Below are positions 16,212 through 24,908 of a DNA stretch of 54,338 nt, one piece after another. Positions within the stretch are counted from its first letter, which is position 1. Every line of letters begins with the position of its first letter. The DNA comes from Bacillota bacterium (GTDB lineage: Bacteria > Bacillota_A > Clostridia > Christensenellales > Aristaeellaceae): contig JAEZSP010000089.1 of the NCBI GenBank assembly GCA_023421735.1, positions 1 to 54,338 on the forward strand, written 5' to 3'. Made by a program: the position numbers and the translations under genes. The notes under the pieces were generated by a model. It did no database searches, was not told the DNA's origin, and saw only the letters and a program-made list of their open reading frames with translations.

Positions 16212-16669
16212 CCGCCGCGCAGCAATCGATTGCCGATTTATTGCAGTCGCTTGGTTACACACCCACAAGGCAAAATGTGCGTGACGAGATATACGCCTGG
16301 AAGGACAGAAAAACCGGGCGCATCATCGCCAAGACGGGAATGCGGAGCGGCACGCCCTTCCGGGCGATCAAGTTTTTCGGCGTCACCGATCCGCCCGCGC
16401 GCTTACAGGCGGCGCTTTTCTCCGAAATCGAGGCGCGGAACGGGCAGTATTGCAGGCCCGTCCGGGACCTGATGCGCAAGGCATTCTGCGGAAGCTGCAC
16501 CTCCTGCACGGGTGGTGGATTGGGCTATTTCTGCGTGCGCCGGGACGGAACCGAAGTTGTGCGCTGCGGCGCATACCCCATCACCATTCCGGATTTCTCA
16601 GATGCGGACGTACCCGAACTCATCGCCGTGCTCCGCACGCAGCATGCGTATTTTTCTTCTCTTAATTGA
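16208..16669 (+). CDS. Cys-containing hypothetical protein
   Basis: This 153-residue cytosolic protein is translationally coupled to the GNAT gene before it (ATGA overlap). The centre carries CGSCTSCTGGGLGYFC, a C-x2-C-x2-C cluster with further cysteines (one 13 residues before it, others after), which could bind zinc or an iron-sulfur cluster. The N-terminal half (YTPTRQNVRDEIYAWKDRKT) is charged. I do not recognise a family. The -35 of the next promoter overlaps its stop codon. Confidence 0.65.
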   Translation: MTAAQQSIADLLQSLGYTPTRQNVRDEIYAWKDRKTGRIIAKTGMRSGTPFRAIKFFGVTDPPARLQAALFSEIEARNGQYCRPVRDLMRKAFCGSCTSCTGGGLGYFCVRRDGTEVVRCGAYPITIPDFSDADVPELIAVLRTQHAYFSSLN

Positions 16670-16695
16670 CAGGGCGCGTGGATTTATGTTAAAAT
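16666..16695 (+). promoter_or_regulatory. Promoter of the radical SAM-like gene
   Basis: The -35 is TTGACA (16666-16671), overlapping the preceding stop codon. The -10 is TAAAAT (16690-16695), with an 18-bp spacer. A ribosome binding site AAAGGAGG and ATG follow at 16735. Confidence 0.65.
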
Positions 16696-16734
16696 TATGT
16701 TTCTCGAATGGGCAAATGGGCAAAGGAGGAACAG

Positions 16735-17751
16735 ATGAAGCTGAATGTGCGGGATCAGGCGATCACGATCAACGGGTTGGTTTCCCATTGCAAGTGCAAA
16801 TGCGCGCACTGCCTCCTGGAATCGGGCGATGGGAAGCTGGCCGAAGTACCGTTTGAAAAGCTGCGCGCGCTGGCGATGAAGTTTGTAGGGTTTCCACAGC
16901 AGACGGGCATAGAAGTTCTGATGGCTGCGTACAACTGTTCAGATTTCCCCGAACTGCCGCAATCCGTGGAGACAAACAAGCTGTTGACACCATACTTCGG
17001 GTACCAGAACCTGAACGGAACGCCGATCCGCGCGGGAAAAGAGCTTGCGGATTGGGTCTCATATCTCAAAAACGATTGCAGCCTCTCGAATGCGAATCTT
17101 TCGTGGTTCGGACTGCGGGATTTTCACGATTCCTTCGCACATGCACCCGGGTACTTCGATTTTCTCATGGATCTGGCTGCCGAATTGCAAAGGCAGGAAA
17201 TCGCCTACACGAACAGCATATTCATTCTGAAAAGCAACCTCGGGATGTTGGAAAAGCTGAGCACGGCGCTCATCCCGCTGGGTGGAAAACTTCATTTTTC
17301 GCTTTTGGACTACAAGGGCGCGGCGAAGAAGCTTTTGCGCGAGTTCCTGACGAGCGAAACGGACGTGCCCGCCTTTGTCGTGGAAAGTGGAACATACAAC
17401 ATCAAGCGCAACCGGATGCAGTCCGCGTGGGTGCAGGCTGCCCTCAATGGCACCGCGCCGGCATACACCAAGCGCTTCCTGTTCCTCGTCGCGGCGCCGG
17501 ACAATATCGACAGATACCTTTCCATGTCGGCGAGTGAGCTGGTCGACATGCTGCGCGATCTCGACCGGCGCATGCAGGACGCCATCCCGTCCATTGAATT
17601 CCTTGCGTCCGAATATGGAAGCAGCGCCCCGGAAGTGCTCACCGACTTCCGAAGCGCCGTCTGGATGTGGACAGATCTCTATTTTAGGGACGCGGGAATC
17701 GACGAGAACCTCGCCTTCTGTGAACTTCACAACACCGTCATGTGGCGCTGA
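16735..17751 (+). CDS. Divergent radical SAM-like protein
   Basis: This 338-residue cytosolic protein has HCKCKCAHCLLES near its N terminus. Cys19, Cys23 and Cys26 give the C-x3-C-x2-C pattern of radical SAM enzymes, with an extra Cys21 inside. Beyond that, barrel motifs are hard to see: FGLRDFHDSFAHAPGYFDFL and TNSIFILKSNLGMLEKL may be parts of the barrel. I see no second iron-sulfur domain. It could be a radical SAM enzyme of an uncharacterised subfamily, or a metal-binding protein that matches by chance. The last 14 bp overlap the end of the convergent nitroreductase gene. Confidence 0.6.
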   Translation: MKLNVRDQAITINGLVSHCKCKCAHCLLESGDGKLAEVPFEKLRALAMKFVGFPQQTGIEVLMAAYNCSDFPELPQSVETNKLLTPYFGYQNLNGTPIRAGKELADWVSYLKNDCSLSNANLSWFGLRDFHDSFAHAPGYFDFLMDLAAELQRQEIAYTNSIFILKSNLGMLEKLSTALIPLGGKLHFSLLDYKGAAKKLLREFLTSETDVPAFVVESGTYNIKRNRMQSAWVQAALNGTAPAYTKRFLFLVAAPDNIDRYLSMSASELVDMLRDLDRRMQDAIPSIEFLASEYGSSAPEVLTDFRSAVWMWTDLYFRDAGIDENLAFCELHNTVMWR

Positions 17752-18283
17752 CATCGCTCTTTTGAAAGCCGTTGAACCATGCGCGTTGGTCTGACGGCTT
17801 CTTTTTGACCCGCCGCGCAGGTTCCGCCGCGATGCCGAGGGGCAAAAAGCACACCAATTCGTACTCCTGAGGCACCCCGAGCACATCCGCCATTTTGCGG
17901 CCGATCTGGTCGACGTCCGTAATGTGCCCCTCGATCCAACAGCTCGAAAGCCCCAGTTCCACGGCAGAGAGCAACATATTTTCGATGGCTGCCGCATAAT
18001 CCTGCGCCGCAAAGCACACGTCGCGGTAGGCGGCGATCCTTTTGGTCAACACGCAGATCATCGCGGGCGCCGTTTCGCAGATGGGCGGATCGATCAGCGC
18101 CTTGAGCTTCTCTATGAGCGCCGGATCGTCCACCGCAATGAGGCTCGTCGTCTGCTTATTGCAGCCCGACGGTGCGGCAAGTCCCGCTTCGAGAATGATC
18201 TCCAATTTCTCGCGCGACACGGGGTCGGGCTTGTACAGGCCCCGGTAACTCATCCTGGTTCTGATCGCCTCGATTGTATTCAC
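17738..18283 (-). CDS. Nitroreductase-family flavoprotein
   Basis: This 181-residue FMN-dependent oxidoreductase opens with the family signature MNTIEAIRTRMSYRGLYKPD. The FMN-contacting segment is EAGLAAPSGCNKQTTSLIAV and the helix is AAIENMLLSAVELGLSSCWI. The length matches the short nitroreductase group, which forms homodimers and uses NAD(P)H. It is the last gene of the polyamine operon, joined to nspC by an ATGA overlap, so its native substrate may be linked to polyamine or redox balance. That link is inferred from position only. Confidence 0.85.
   Translation of the reverse strand: MNTIEAIRTRMSYRGLYKPDPVSREKLEIILEAGLAAPSGCNKQTTSLIAVDDPALIEKLKALIDPPICETAPAMICVLTKRIAAYRDVCFAAQDYAAAIENMLLSAVELGLSSCWIEGHITDVDQIGRKMADVLGVPQEYELVCFLPLGIAAEPARRVKKKPSDQRAWFNGFQKSDVSAT
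17766..17806 (+). terminator. Possible terminator of the radical SAM-like gene
   Basis: AAGCCGT (17766-17772) pairs with ACGGCTT (17794-17800), followed by CTTTTT on the plus strand. It lies inside the 3' end of the convergent nitroreductase gene. Confidence 0.45.
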
Positions 18284-19404
18284 GAAAGTCTCCCCTTGAA
18301 GTCCTCGTAGCCAAACTGCTTTACCAGCCGGATCGCGCCATCTTTCCCGCGCAGATAGATCGACGGGAGCGGCATGCCGTTGAATGTATTGTTCTTGACC
18401 ATGGTATAAATCGCCATGTCCTCAAAGATCACCTTGTCGCCGATCTTGAGCGGCACGTCAAACGAATAATCGCCGATCACGTCCCCGGCGAGACAGGTCG
18501 GACCCGCAAGGCGGCATGTGTGCGCCTTCTCCCCCGGCTTTGCGGCGTTTTGTATCGGCGGGCGGTAGGGCATCTCGATCACATCCGGCATGTGGCAGGC
18601 GGCAGACGCGTCGAGAATGGCGATGTCCATCCCGTTTTCCACGATGTCGATCACCGTCGCCACAAAAAATCCCGCATTCAGCGCAACTGCCTCGCCCGGC
18701 TCCAGATACACCTCCACGCCGTGCTTCCTTTTGAAGTGGCGTATGGCGTTCACGAGCGCGGACAGGTCATAATCGGGCCGCGTGATGTGATGCCCACCCC
18801 CAAAGTTTACCCACTTCATCCGCGGAAGGAATTCGCCGAATTTCTCCTCGAACGCGGCGAGCGTCTCGACGAGCGCATCCGCGTTCTGCTCGCACAGCGT
18901 GTGAAAATGCAGACCTTCAATGCCGTCCAGCAGATCTGGCCTGAAATGTTTGCGCGTGACGCCCAACCGCGAAAACGGCGCGCATGGGTCATAGATGCCG
19001 TGTTCCTGCGTGGAACACTCGGGGTTCACGCGCATGCCGAAGGATTTGCCGGTCTTTGCGGCGCGTTCCCGGAACGCTTCCCACTGGGCAAAGGAATTGA
19101 ACGTGATATGGTCGCACATCTGTGCGAGCTTTTCAAAATCGGCGTCCGTATAGGCGGGGGAGAAGACGTGTGTCTCCTTCCCCATCTCCTCGTGCCCGAG
19201 CCGCGCCTCGTAGATTCCGCTGGCTGTGGTGCCGTCGAGGTACCAGCCGATCATGGTGTACACGGAAAACATCGAAAACGCCTTCTGCGCGAGCAGGATT
19301 TTGCAATCCGCCGCCTCGCGGACACCCTCCAAAATCTCCAGATTATGCGTGAGCGCGGCTTCGTCCACCACATAGGCGGGCGTATTCACATCAAATCCGT
19401 TCAT
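18280..19404 (-). CDS. nspC: Carboxynorspermidine/carboxyspermidine decarboxylase
   Basis: This 374-residue PLP enzyme of the alanine-racemase fold removes the carboxyl group from carboxy(nor)spermidine to give (nor)spermidine. The PLP-binding lysine is Lys41 in CKILLAQKAFSMFSVY. Later motifs are FGMRVNPECS, LHFHTLCEQ, NFGGGHHITRPDYD and the active-site segment LDASAACHMPDVIE. The start is fixed by the overlap with the upstream synthase stop codon (TGATG at 19402-19406); longer in-frame starts have no support. It acts directly after the synthase encoded just upstream. Confidence 0.9.
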   Translation of the reverse strand: MNGFDVNTPAYVVDEAALTHNLEILEGVREAADCKILLAQKAFSMFSVYTMIGWYLDGTTASGIYEARLGHEEMGKETHVFSPAYTDADFEKLAQMCDHITFNSFAQWEAFRERAAKTGKSFGMRVNPECSTQEHGIYDPCAPFSRLGVTRKHFRPDLLDGIEGLHFHTLCEQNADALVETLAAFEEKFGEFLPRMKWVNFGGGHHITRPDYDLSALVNAIRHFKRKHGVEVYLEPGEAVALNAGFFVATVIDIVENGMDIAILDASAACHMPDVIEMPYRPPIQNAAKPGEKAHTCRLAGPTCLAGDVIGDYSFDVPLKIGDKVIFEDMAIYTMVKNNTFNGMPLPSIYLRGKDGAIRLVKQFGYEDFKGRLS

Positions 19405-20603
19405 CAGTCGACCAGCGTGGGGTTGAAGTCCTCCTGCCACGGGAGTCCCCACCGATTGAGCGCGTCCATGAAGGGATCGGGGTCGAATTGTTCCATGTTC
19501 CAAACGCCGGGTTTCTGCCACTTGCCCGTCATGACCAGCATCGCGCCGATCATCGCCGGAACACCCGTGGTGTAGGAAATGGCCTGACTCCCCACCTCGC
19601 GGTAACATTCCTGATGGTCGCAGACGTTATAGAGGTAATACGTCTTTTCCTTCCCGTCCTTCACGCCCTTGAAGATGCAGCCGATGTTCGTCTTGCCCTT
19701 TGTGCGCGGGCCCAAGGACGCCGGATCGGGGAGCACCGCCTTCAGAAACTGCAACGGAATAATCTCCTTGCCCTCGTACAGGATGGGCTTGATGGAGGTC
19801 ATGCCCACGTCCTCAAGGCAGCGAAGGTGCGTAAGGTAGCTCTGGCCGAACGTCATAAAAAACCGGATGCGCCGGATGCCTTTGATGTTCTGCGCCAGCG
19901 ACTCGATCTCCTCGTGGTGCAGAAGGTACATGTCCTTCTGTCCAATCTGATCAAAATGATATTCCCGCTTGATCTCCATCGGCTCGGTTTCGACCCAGTG
20001 CCCGTCCTCCCAATAGCTGCCCTTGGCGGTCACTTCCCGGATGTTGATCTCGGGATTGAAGTTCGTGGCAAAGGGATAGCCGTGATCGCCGCCGTTGGCG
20101 TCGAGAATGTCGATCTCGTGAATCTCGTCAAACTGGTGCTTTTGCGCATAGGCGGAAAAGACCGACGTTACGCCGGGATCAAATCCGCTGCCCAGAAGCG
20201 CGCAGATGCCCGCATTTTCAAACTTCTCCTTGTATGCCCACTGCCAGCTATACTCGAATTTTGCAGTCTCCGGCGGCTCGTAGTTGGCGGTGTCGACGTA
20301 GTGCGTCTTCGTCCGGAGGCACGCCTCCATGATGGTCAGATCCTGGTACGGAAGTGCGAGGTTCAAAACCACGTCGGGCTTGAAGTCCTCAATCAGCTTG
20401 ACCAGCTCGTCCACGTTGTCGGCGTCCACCTTTGCGGTCTGAATCTTCGTCTTTCCGCCCTCGAGTTTGGCCTTGAGCGCGTCGCACTTGGACTTTGTGC
20501 GGCTCGCGATCATGATTTCTTCAAAGACGTCGCTGTTCTGGCAGCACTTATGAATCGCAACGGAGGCGACGCCTCCGCAGCCGATGATCATGCATTTTCC
20601 CAT
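19404..20603 (-). CDS. Carboxynorspermidine synthase (saccharopine dehydrogenase-like)
   Basis: This 399-residue NADPH-dependent enzyme condenses aspartate semialdehyde with a diamine (putrescine or diaminopropane) to make carboxyspermidine or carboxynorspermidine. The N-terminal Rossmann motif is CMIIGCGGVASVAIHKCCQN, followed by VVLNLALPYQDLTIMEACL and the catalytic-domain segment LLGSGFDPGVTSVFSAYA. Similarity to lysine-pathway saccharopine dehydrogenase leads to frequent misannotation; the adjacent nspC settles the assignment. It is the fifth gene of the polyamine operon, 12 bp after speB. Confidence 0.88.
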   Translation of the reverse strand: MGKCMIIGCGGVASVAIHKCCQNSDVFEEIMIASRTKSKCDALKAKLEGGKTKIQTAKVDADNVDELVKLIEDFKPDVVLNLALPYQDLTIMEACLRTKTHYVDTANYEPPETAKFEYSWQWAYKEKFENAGICALLGSGFDPGVTSVFSAYAQKHQFDEIHEIDILDANGGDHGYPFATNFNPEINIREVTAKGSYWEDGHWVETEPMEIKREYHFDQIGQKDMYLLHHEEIESLAQNIKGIRRIRFFMTFGQSYLTHLRCLEDVGMTSIKPILYEGKEIIPLQFLKAVLPDPASLGPRTKGKTNIGCIFKGVKDGKEKTYYLYNVCDHQECYREVGSQAISYTTGVPAMIGAMLVMTGKWQKPGVWNMEQFDPDPFMDALNRWGLPWQEDFNPTLVD

Positions 20604-20615
20604 TTTTCTACCTCC

Positions 20616-21458
20616 TCAGAGTTGCAAGAGTATTTCGCGAACGATTTTGCATGCGGCGGCGGTGGACACGCCGCTCTGGTCATAATGGGGGGAGAGTTCG
20701 ACCACATCGCAGCCGACGATCTTCAGGTTATGCAGTGCGTGAACGGCGTCCAGCAGCTCCTTGAATGTCACGCCGCCGGGTTCCGGCGTGCCCGTGCCGG
20801 AAAAGACGGATGGGTCCAGCACGTCGAGATCGAGCGTAAAATAGACCGGCCGGCCCTGTAGCGCCGCGATGGCCTGACCAAAGTCGCCCAGACCGAAGGG
20901 ATGCAGCTCCGTATGCGCGCGGGCAAACTTGAATTCGTCCCGGTCGCCGGAGCGAATGCCAAACTGATAGATGCGCCCATCGCCCACCATGTCCCACACG
21001 CGCCGAAGCACCGATGCGTGCGAGAGCTTCTCGCCCAGATAGTCGTCGCGCAAATCTGCGTGCGCATCCAGATGCACAAAACACACGTCCGGATACTCTT
21101 TCACGATCGCGCGCGCCGCACCGAGCGTTACCAGGTGCTCGCCGCCAATCAGGAATGGCGTCTTCCCGTCCGCGAGGAGTTGCGTAGCGTTTTCCTCGAT
21201 CATCTGAAGCGCCTTTTCCGGGCTTCCAAAGGGCAAATCGATGTCGCCCGCGTCGAACACGCTCCGGTCGAGCAGATCCATATCCACATACGGCGAATAC
21301 GTCTCGATGCCGAAGGACTCCGCGCGCATGGCCTGCGGGCCGAAGCGCGTGCCGGGGCGGAACGACGTCGTGCCGTCAAACGGCGCGCCATAGAGCACGA
21401 TGCTTGCCTTGTCGTAATCGGCATCGCAGCCGATGAAGGTCTGAATGTTCTTATTCAT
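20616..21458 (-). CDS. speB: Agmatinase (ureohydrolase)
   Basis: This 280-residue Mn-dependent hydrolase converts agmatine to putrescine and urea. All family metal motifs are present: LIGGEHLVTLG, FVHLDAHADLRDDY and YFTLDLDVLDPSVFSGTGTP, followed by VGCDVVELSPHYD. Agmatine would come from the arginine decarboxylase-type gene two positions upstream. Its start overlaps the end of speE by 8 bp, which indicates translational coupling. Confidence 0.92.
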   Translation of the reverse strand: MNKNIQTFIGCDADYDKASIVLYGAPFDGTTSFRPGTRFGPQAMRAESFGIETYSPYVDMDLLDRSVFDAGDIDLPFGSPEKALQMIEENATQLLADGKTPFLIGGEHLVTLGAARAIVKEYPDVCFVHLDAHADLRDDYLGEKLSHASVLRRVWDMVGDGRIYQFGIRSGDRDEFKFARAHTELHPFGLGDFGQAIAALQGRPVYFTLDLDVLDPSVFSGTGTPEPGGVTFKELLDAVHALHNLKIVGCDVVELSPHYDQSGVSTAAACKIVREILLQL

Positions 21459-22305
21459 CGCGCATCAGCATCTCCTCGACGTAGTTGGGCAGGGCGAACG
21501 CGCCGCGGTGCAGGTTGGTGTTGTAGTAGCGCGTCTGAATGCCGAGCTTGTTCCACGCGGCATCGTCCAAGTCGTGCACGGGATGGATGCCCTTGGACGC
21601 AAAGCCGAACAGCCAGTGACCAGACGGATAAGTCGGTATGTGCGCCTGATAGACCTTGCCGAGCGGAAACGCCGAGAGAATCCGGCGATGCGCAAAGCGC
21701 ATGGCCTTGGCATCCTCCCGATAAAACGGGCTTTCGTGCTGATTGACCAGGATGCCCCTGTCCGTCAGCGCGTTCATGCAGGAACCGTAAAACTCCTTGG
21801 TAAACAGCACCTCGCCGGGCCCGGATGGGTCCGTGGAATCCACGATCACCAGATCGTATGCCCCCGCCACATGCCGCACAAACTTCAGGCCGTCCGCAAA
21901 GACCAGGTTGACGCGCGGATCGCTGAACCCGCAGGCCGTAAGCGGCAGGTATTCCTTGCACACCTCGACCACACGGCGATCGATCTCCACGATGTCGATC
22001 TTCTCGATCGTCTTATATTTGGAAAGCTCGCGCGCCACGCCACCGTCGCCCGCACCGATCACGAGGATTTTTTTGATGGCGGGATTGACTGCCATGGGCA
22101 CGTGCACGATCATCTCGTGATAGATAAATTCGTCGCGCTCGGTGAGCATGAGGACGCCGTCGAGCGTCAGAAAGCGCCCGAACTCGGAAGAATCGTATAC
22201 GGAAATGAGCTGATAATCGCTTTCCTCGGTGTGCAGCTGCGATTTCACCTTGATCGAAAGCCGCACGCCGGGCGCATGATATTCGCTATACCATAAATCA
22301 TCCAA
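21451..22305 (-). CDS. speE: Spermidine synthase (polyamine aminopropyltransferase)
   Basis: This 284-residue enzyme transfers an aminopropyl group from decarboxylated SAM to putrescine. The cofactor loop is LVIGAGDGGVARELSKY (Gly84-Gly89) and the catalytic region DLVIVDSTDPSGPGEVLF contains the key Asp. The N terminus DDLWYSEYHAPGVRLSIKV is typical. Decarboxylated SAM would come from speD, the first gene of the operon. The gene lies 3 bp after the decarboxylase gene. Confidence 0.93.
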   Translation of the reverse strand: MDDLWYSEYHAPGVRLSIKVKSQLHTEESDYQLISVYDSSEFGRFLTLDGVLMLTERDEFIYHEMIVHVPMAVNPAIKKILVIGAGDGGVARELSKYKTIEKIDIVEIDRRVVEVCKEYLPLTACGFSDPRVNLVFADGLKFVRHVAGAYDLVIVDSTDPSGPGEVLFTKEFYGSCMNALTDRGILVNQHESPFYREDAKAMRFAHRRILSAFPLGKVYQAHIPTYPSGHWLFGFASKGIHPVHDLDDAAWNKLGIQTRYYNTNLHRGAFALPNYVEEMLMRDE

Positions 22306-22308
22306 TTT

Positions 22309-23751
22309 TCACACCTCCAGAACGTTGAGCCTGCTCGCGTCCATCTCCTCGGGCCCGGTGATCACGCATCCCTTTTCCTTGGAGTAGCGGATATATTCCG
22401 CAATCTCCTTGGTCACGCGCTCGCCGGGCGCGAGGATCGGAATGCCCGGCGGATAACTCATGACGAACTCCCCGGAAACCTCGCCCGCGCACTGTGCCAG
22501 CGGCAGGCTTTTTTTCCGGGCATAGAACGCCGCACGGGGCGACATTGCGACCACGGGGCTGATGTATTCCGTCTCCAGCATGCCCACCTTGTCGCGCTTG
22601 TACAGCCGCCGGATCTCGCCGAGCGCGCTGATCAGCCGCTCAATATTCTTCGTCTTGTCGCCCACCGAGATGTAGGCAAGTATGTTGCCCAAATCGCCGA
22701 ATTCGATCTGGATGTCGAACTTATCGCGCAAAATGTCGTGCACTTCGATGCCTGCGAGTCCGATCTCGAGCGTATTGACCGAAAGCTTTGTCTCGTCAAA
22801 ATCAAAGATGCTATCGCCGTTTCTGAGTTCGCGCGCGTAGGCGTAATAGTCGCCGATTTCGTTGATCTCCGCGCGCGCATAGCCGGAAAACCGCTTCACC
22901 TTCTCGAAGATTTCGACGCCGCCCAGCGCGAGGTTCCTGCGCGAGATGTCGAGGCTTGAGAGCAAAAGATATGAACCGCTCGTCGTCTGGGTCAGGTTGA
23001 TGATCTGGCGCACATAGTGAGAATTCACGTTCTTCCCGCACAGCAGAATCGAGCTTTGCGTCAACGAGCCGCCCGATTTGTGCATCGAGACCGCGGCCAT
23101 GTCCGCACCCGCCGCCATTGCAGATGTCGGCATGTCCGCGCCAAAGTAAAAATGGGTGCCGTGCGCCTCGTCCGCGAGCACGCGCATGTTCTTTTCGTGC
23201 GCAAGGCGGACGATCGTCTTGATATCCGAGCAAATGCCGTAATACGTCGGATTGTTGACGAGGATCGCCTTTGCATCCGGATTTTCAAGGATGGCGCGCT
23301 CCACGTCCGCCACGCGCATGCCCAGCGCGATGCCGAGCCGTTTATTGGTCTGGGGATTCACATAGACCGGAATCGCGCCGCACAAAACCAGCGCATTGAT
23401 GACTGATTGATGCACGTTTCTGGGAAGGATGATCTTTTCCCCCGCCTTGACGGACGAGAGAATCATCGCCTGCACGGCGGAGGTGGTCCCTCCGACCATG
23501 AAAAACGCCGCACCCGCACCGAATGCCTCCGCGGCAAGCGCTTCCGCCTCCCTGATGACGCCCGTGGGGTGGCAAAGGTTGTCGAGCGGCTTCATGGAGT
23601 TGACGTCAACAGACAGGCACTTTTCGCCCAGGAACTCCAGGAGCGCCGGGTTCCCCCGACCCCGCTTATGCCCCGGCACATCAAAGGGCACAAGCCGGGT
23701 ATACTTCATTTCTTCAAGTGCCTCGTAAATCGGTGCGCGGTTCTGATCCAA
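22309..23751 (-). CDS. Arginine/lysine/ornithine decarboxylase, aminotransferase fold
   Basis: This 480-residue PLP enzyme belongs to fold type I (Orn/Lys/Arg decarboxylase major domain), like Bacillus SpeA. The entry motif is VPFDVPGHKRGRGNP and glycine-rich FMVGGTTSAVQAMIL follows. The PLP-phosphate region is VLADEAHGTHFYFG, and the PLP-binding Lys225 lies in VSMHKSGGSLTQSS. The C-terminal domain ends YPPGIPILAPGERVTKEI. With agmatinase in the same operon, the preferred substrate is probably arginine, giving agmatine; lysine or ornithine cannot be excluded from sequence. Confidence 0.85.
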   Translation of the reverse strand: MDQNRAPIYEALEEMKYTRLVPFDVPGHKRGRGNPALLEFLGEKCLSVDVNSMKPLDNLCHPTGVIREAEALAAEAFGAGAAFFMVGGTTSAVQAMILSSVKAGEKIILPRNVHQSVINALVLCGAIPVYVNPQTNKRLGIALGMRVADVERAILENPDAKAILVNNPTYYGICSDIKTIVRLAHEKNMRVLADEAHGTHFYFGADMPTSAMAAGADMAAVSMHKSGGSLTQSSILLCGKNVNSHYVRQIINLTQTTSGSYLLLSSLDISRRNLALGGVEIFEKVKRFSGYARAEINEIGDYYAYARELRNGDSIFDFDETKLSVNTLEIGLAGIEVHDILRDKFDIQIEFGDLGNILAYISVGDKTKNIERLISALGEIRRLYKRDKVGMLETEYISPVVAMSPRAAFYARKKSLPLAQCAGEVSGEFVMSYPPGIPILAPGERVTKEIAEYIRYSKEKGCVITGPEEMDASRLNVLEV

Positions 23752-23771
23752 CGCTCTACCCCCTGTTCTTT

Positions 23772-24539
23772 TTATTCGTAAATGTTCGTGCCGCTGAAGA
23801 TTTCGATCATCTCGCGGCGCAACGCGTTTGTGATGTTCAGCCGGATTTTCGGCTGAATTTCATAGACATCAGAATTAAACAGATAATTCTGAAGCGCGAT
23901 GTCCTTGATGAGCATCTTTGTGTGAAAGATGTTCGACTGATAGACGTTCACATCGATCGCGTCGTATTTTTCGAGCGTCTTGTCGTCGATGTAATCCTGA
24001 ATCGATGTCATTTGGTGATCCATGAACAGCTTTCTGCCACTCATGTCGCGCGTGAACCCGCGCACGCGGTAGTCCAGCGTGATGATATCCGAATCGAAGG
24101 AGGCGAGCAGGAAATCGAGCGTCGAAAGCGGTGTAATCTCCCCGCAGGTTGCGACGTCAATGTCCACGCGGAATGTCGCAATGGATGTCTCGGGATGATA
24201 TTCCGGATAGGTGTGCACGGTGACATGGCTCTTGTCAAGGTGCCCCACCACCGTCTCGCCCGAGCGGTTCTTCGCCATGGATTCCTCGGCAATGAGGAAC
24301 GTCACGGACGCGCCCTGCGGCTCGTAATCCTGTTTCGATATGTTCAGTACAATCGCACCGATCATCTCGGTCAATCGTTCGAGGATGGCGGTCAGGCGCT
24401 CGGAGTTGTATTGTTCGTTGATATATTTAATGTAATCCTGCTGCTCGCGCGCGGATTTCGCATAACAAATATCATAGATATTGAAGCTCAATGACTTCGT
24501 CAGATTGTTGAACCCGTATAGTTTCAGCTTCTCCGCCAT
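23772..24539 (-). CDS. speD: S-adenosylmethionine decarboxylase proenzyme
   Basis: This 255-residue pyruvoyl enzyme supplies decarboxylated SAM for SpeE. It self-cleaves before Ser104 in [19 protein letters not shown], which becomes the pyruvoyl group; His105 and Cys132 ([18 protein letters not shown]) are the other catalytic positions. The length fits the longer E. coli-type SpeD class rather than the 120-residue SpeH form. GGAGGAG lies six bases before the ATG, and a strong intrinsic terminator sits only 18 bp upstream of the ATG, so expression of the whole operon depends on readthrough. Confidence 0.9.
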   Translation of the reverse strand: MAEKLKLYGFNNLTKSLSFNIYDICYAKSAREQQDYIKYINEQYNSERLTAILERLTEMIGAIVLNISKQDYEPQGASVTFLIAEESMAKNRSGETVVGHLDKSHVTVHTYPEYHPETSIATFRVDIDVATCGEITPLSTLDFLLASFDSDIITLDYRVRGFTRDMSGRKLFMDHQMTSIQDYIDDKTLEKYDAIDVNVYQSNIFHTKMLIKDIALQNYLFNSDVYEIQPKIRLNITNALRREMIEIFSGTNIYE

Positions 24540-24557
24540 GCCTTACTCCTCCGCAAT

Positions 24558-24591
24558 AAAAAAAGATGCACACAGCGCACTGTGGTACATC
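24558..24591 (-). terminator. Leader terminator directly before speD
   Basis: Read on the minus strand, the stem runs from 24591 (GATGTACCACAG) to 24565 (CTGTGTGCATC): 11 bp with one bulged C and the loop TGCG, then TTTTTTT (24564-24558). It ends just before the GGAGGAG of speD, the standard layout for transcription attenuation, or for the 3' end of a leader RNA with readthrough. Confidence 0.8.
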
Positions 24592-24901
24592 TCGATTCGC
24601 AGTCTTCGGACAAGCGCATGGGATTCCATACTTCGCCCGCATCCGTTAGAGTTTATACAAGTAAGAACTTACTTTTACTACTCTTATTGACCGTTTCACA
24701 AGCGTGTACCTGGTACACTTGGTTATGAAGTAACCAACTGGCTGTTAAGCAGCCAACTCATAAAAGTTGCGCTCTGAACGCAATCAATAAAGCGGGTTTC
24801 CCCACCCTCGGCAGTTGACCCGGCTGTCCGTATGGCCTTTGTCTCGCCCGCAGGCGAAACGGGTCAGTAAGTTCTCGCCGAACAACCGGCGTGAAGCACT
24901 T
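24592..24901 (-). ncRNA. Structured leader RNA of the polyamine operon
   Basis: On the minus strand this non-coding stretch of about 310 nt folds into many short perfect stems. These are 24891-24876 (CGCCG/CGGCG), 24865-24860 with 24822-24817, 24783-24767 (TTGCG/CGCAA), 24755-24739 (TGGCTG/CAGCCA), 24737-24719 (TTGGTTA/TAACCAA), 24718-24704 (GTGTACC/GGTACAC) and 24674-24659 (AAGTAAG/CTTACTT). The last is enclosed by AGAGT/ACTCT (24684-24680 with 24652-24648). Three of the hairpins are directly adjacent. GGTACA in one hairpin could also pair with TGTACC of the terminator stem. I could not match it to tmRNA, 6S RNA, RNase P, SAM or T-box leaders. It may be a riboswitch or an independent small RNA. 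Confidence 0.6.
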
Positions 24902-24908
24902 GCATGAT

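Noticed and set aside
16735..17751. Anaerobic sulfatase-maturing enzyme for the sulfatase at 42965
   Set aside because: The protein lacks the canonical C-x3-C-x2-C context and the additional C-terminal cysteine clusters of that family.
18274..20861. Long plus-strand open frames (433 and 457 codons) opposite nspC and the synthase gene
   Set aside because: Both are shadows of the well-identified polyamine genes on the minus strand.
24592..24901. tmRNA, 6S RNA, RNase P RNA, T-box or SAM riboswitch as the identity of the speD leader
   Set aside because: No tRNA-like 3' end or tag frame, no single long bubble-containing stem, no conserved RNase P core and no SAM-I core. The phrase AGGGTGGGGAAACCCGC only superficially recalls a T-box antiterminator and lies too far from the terminator.
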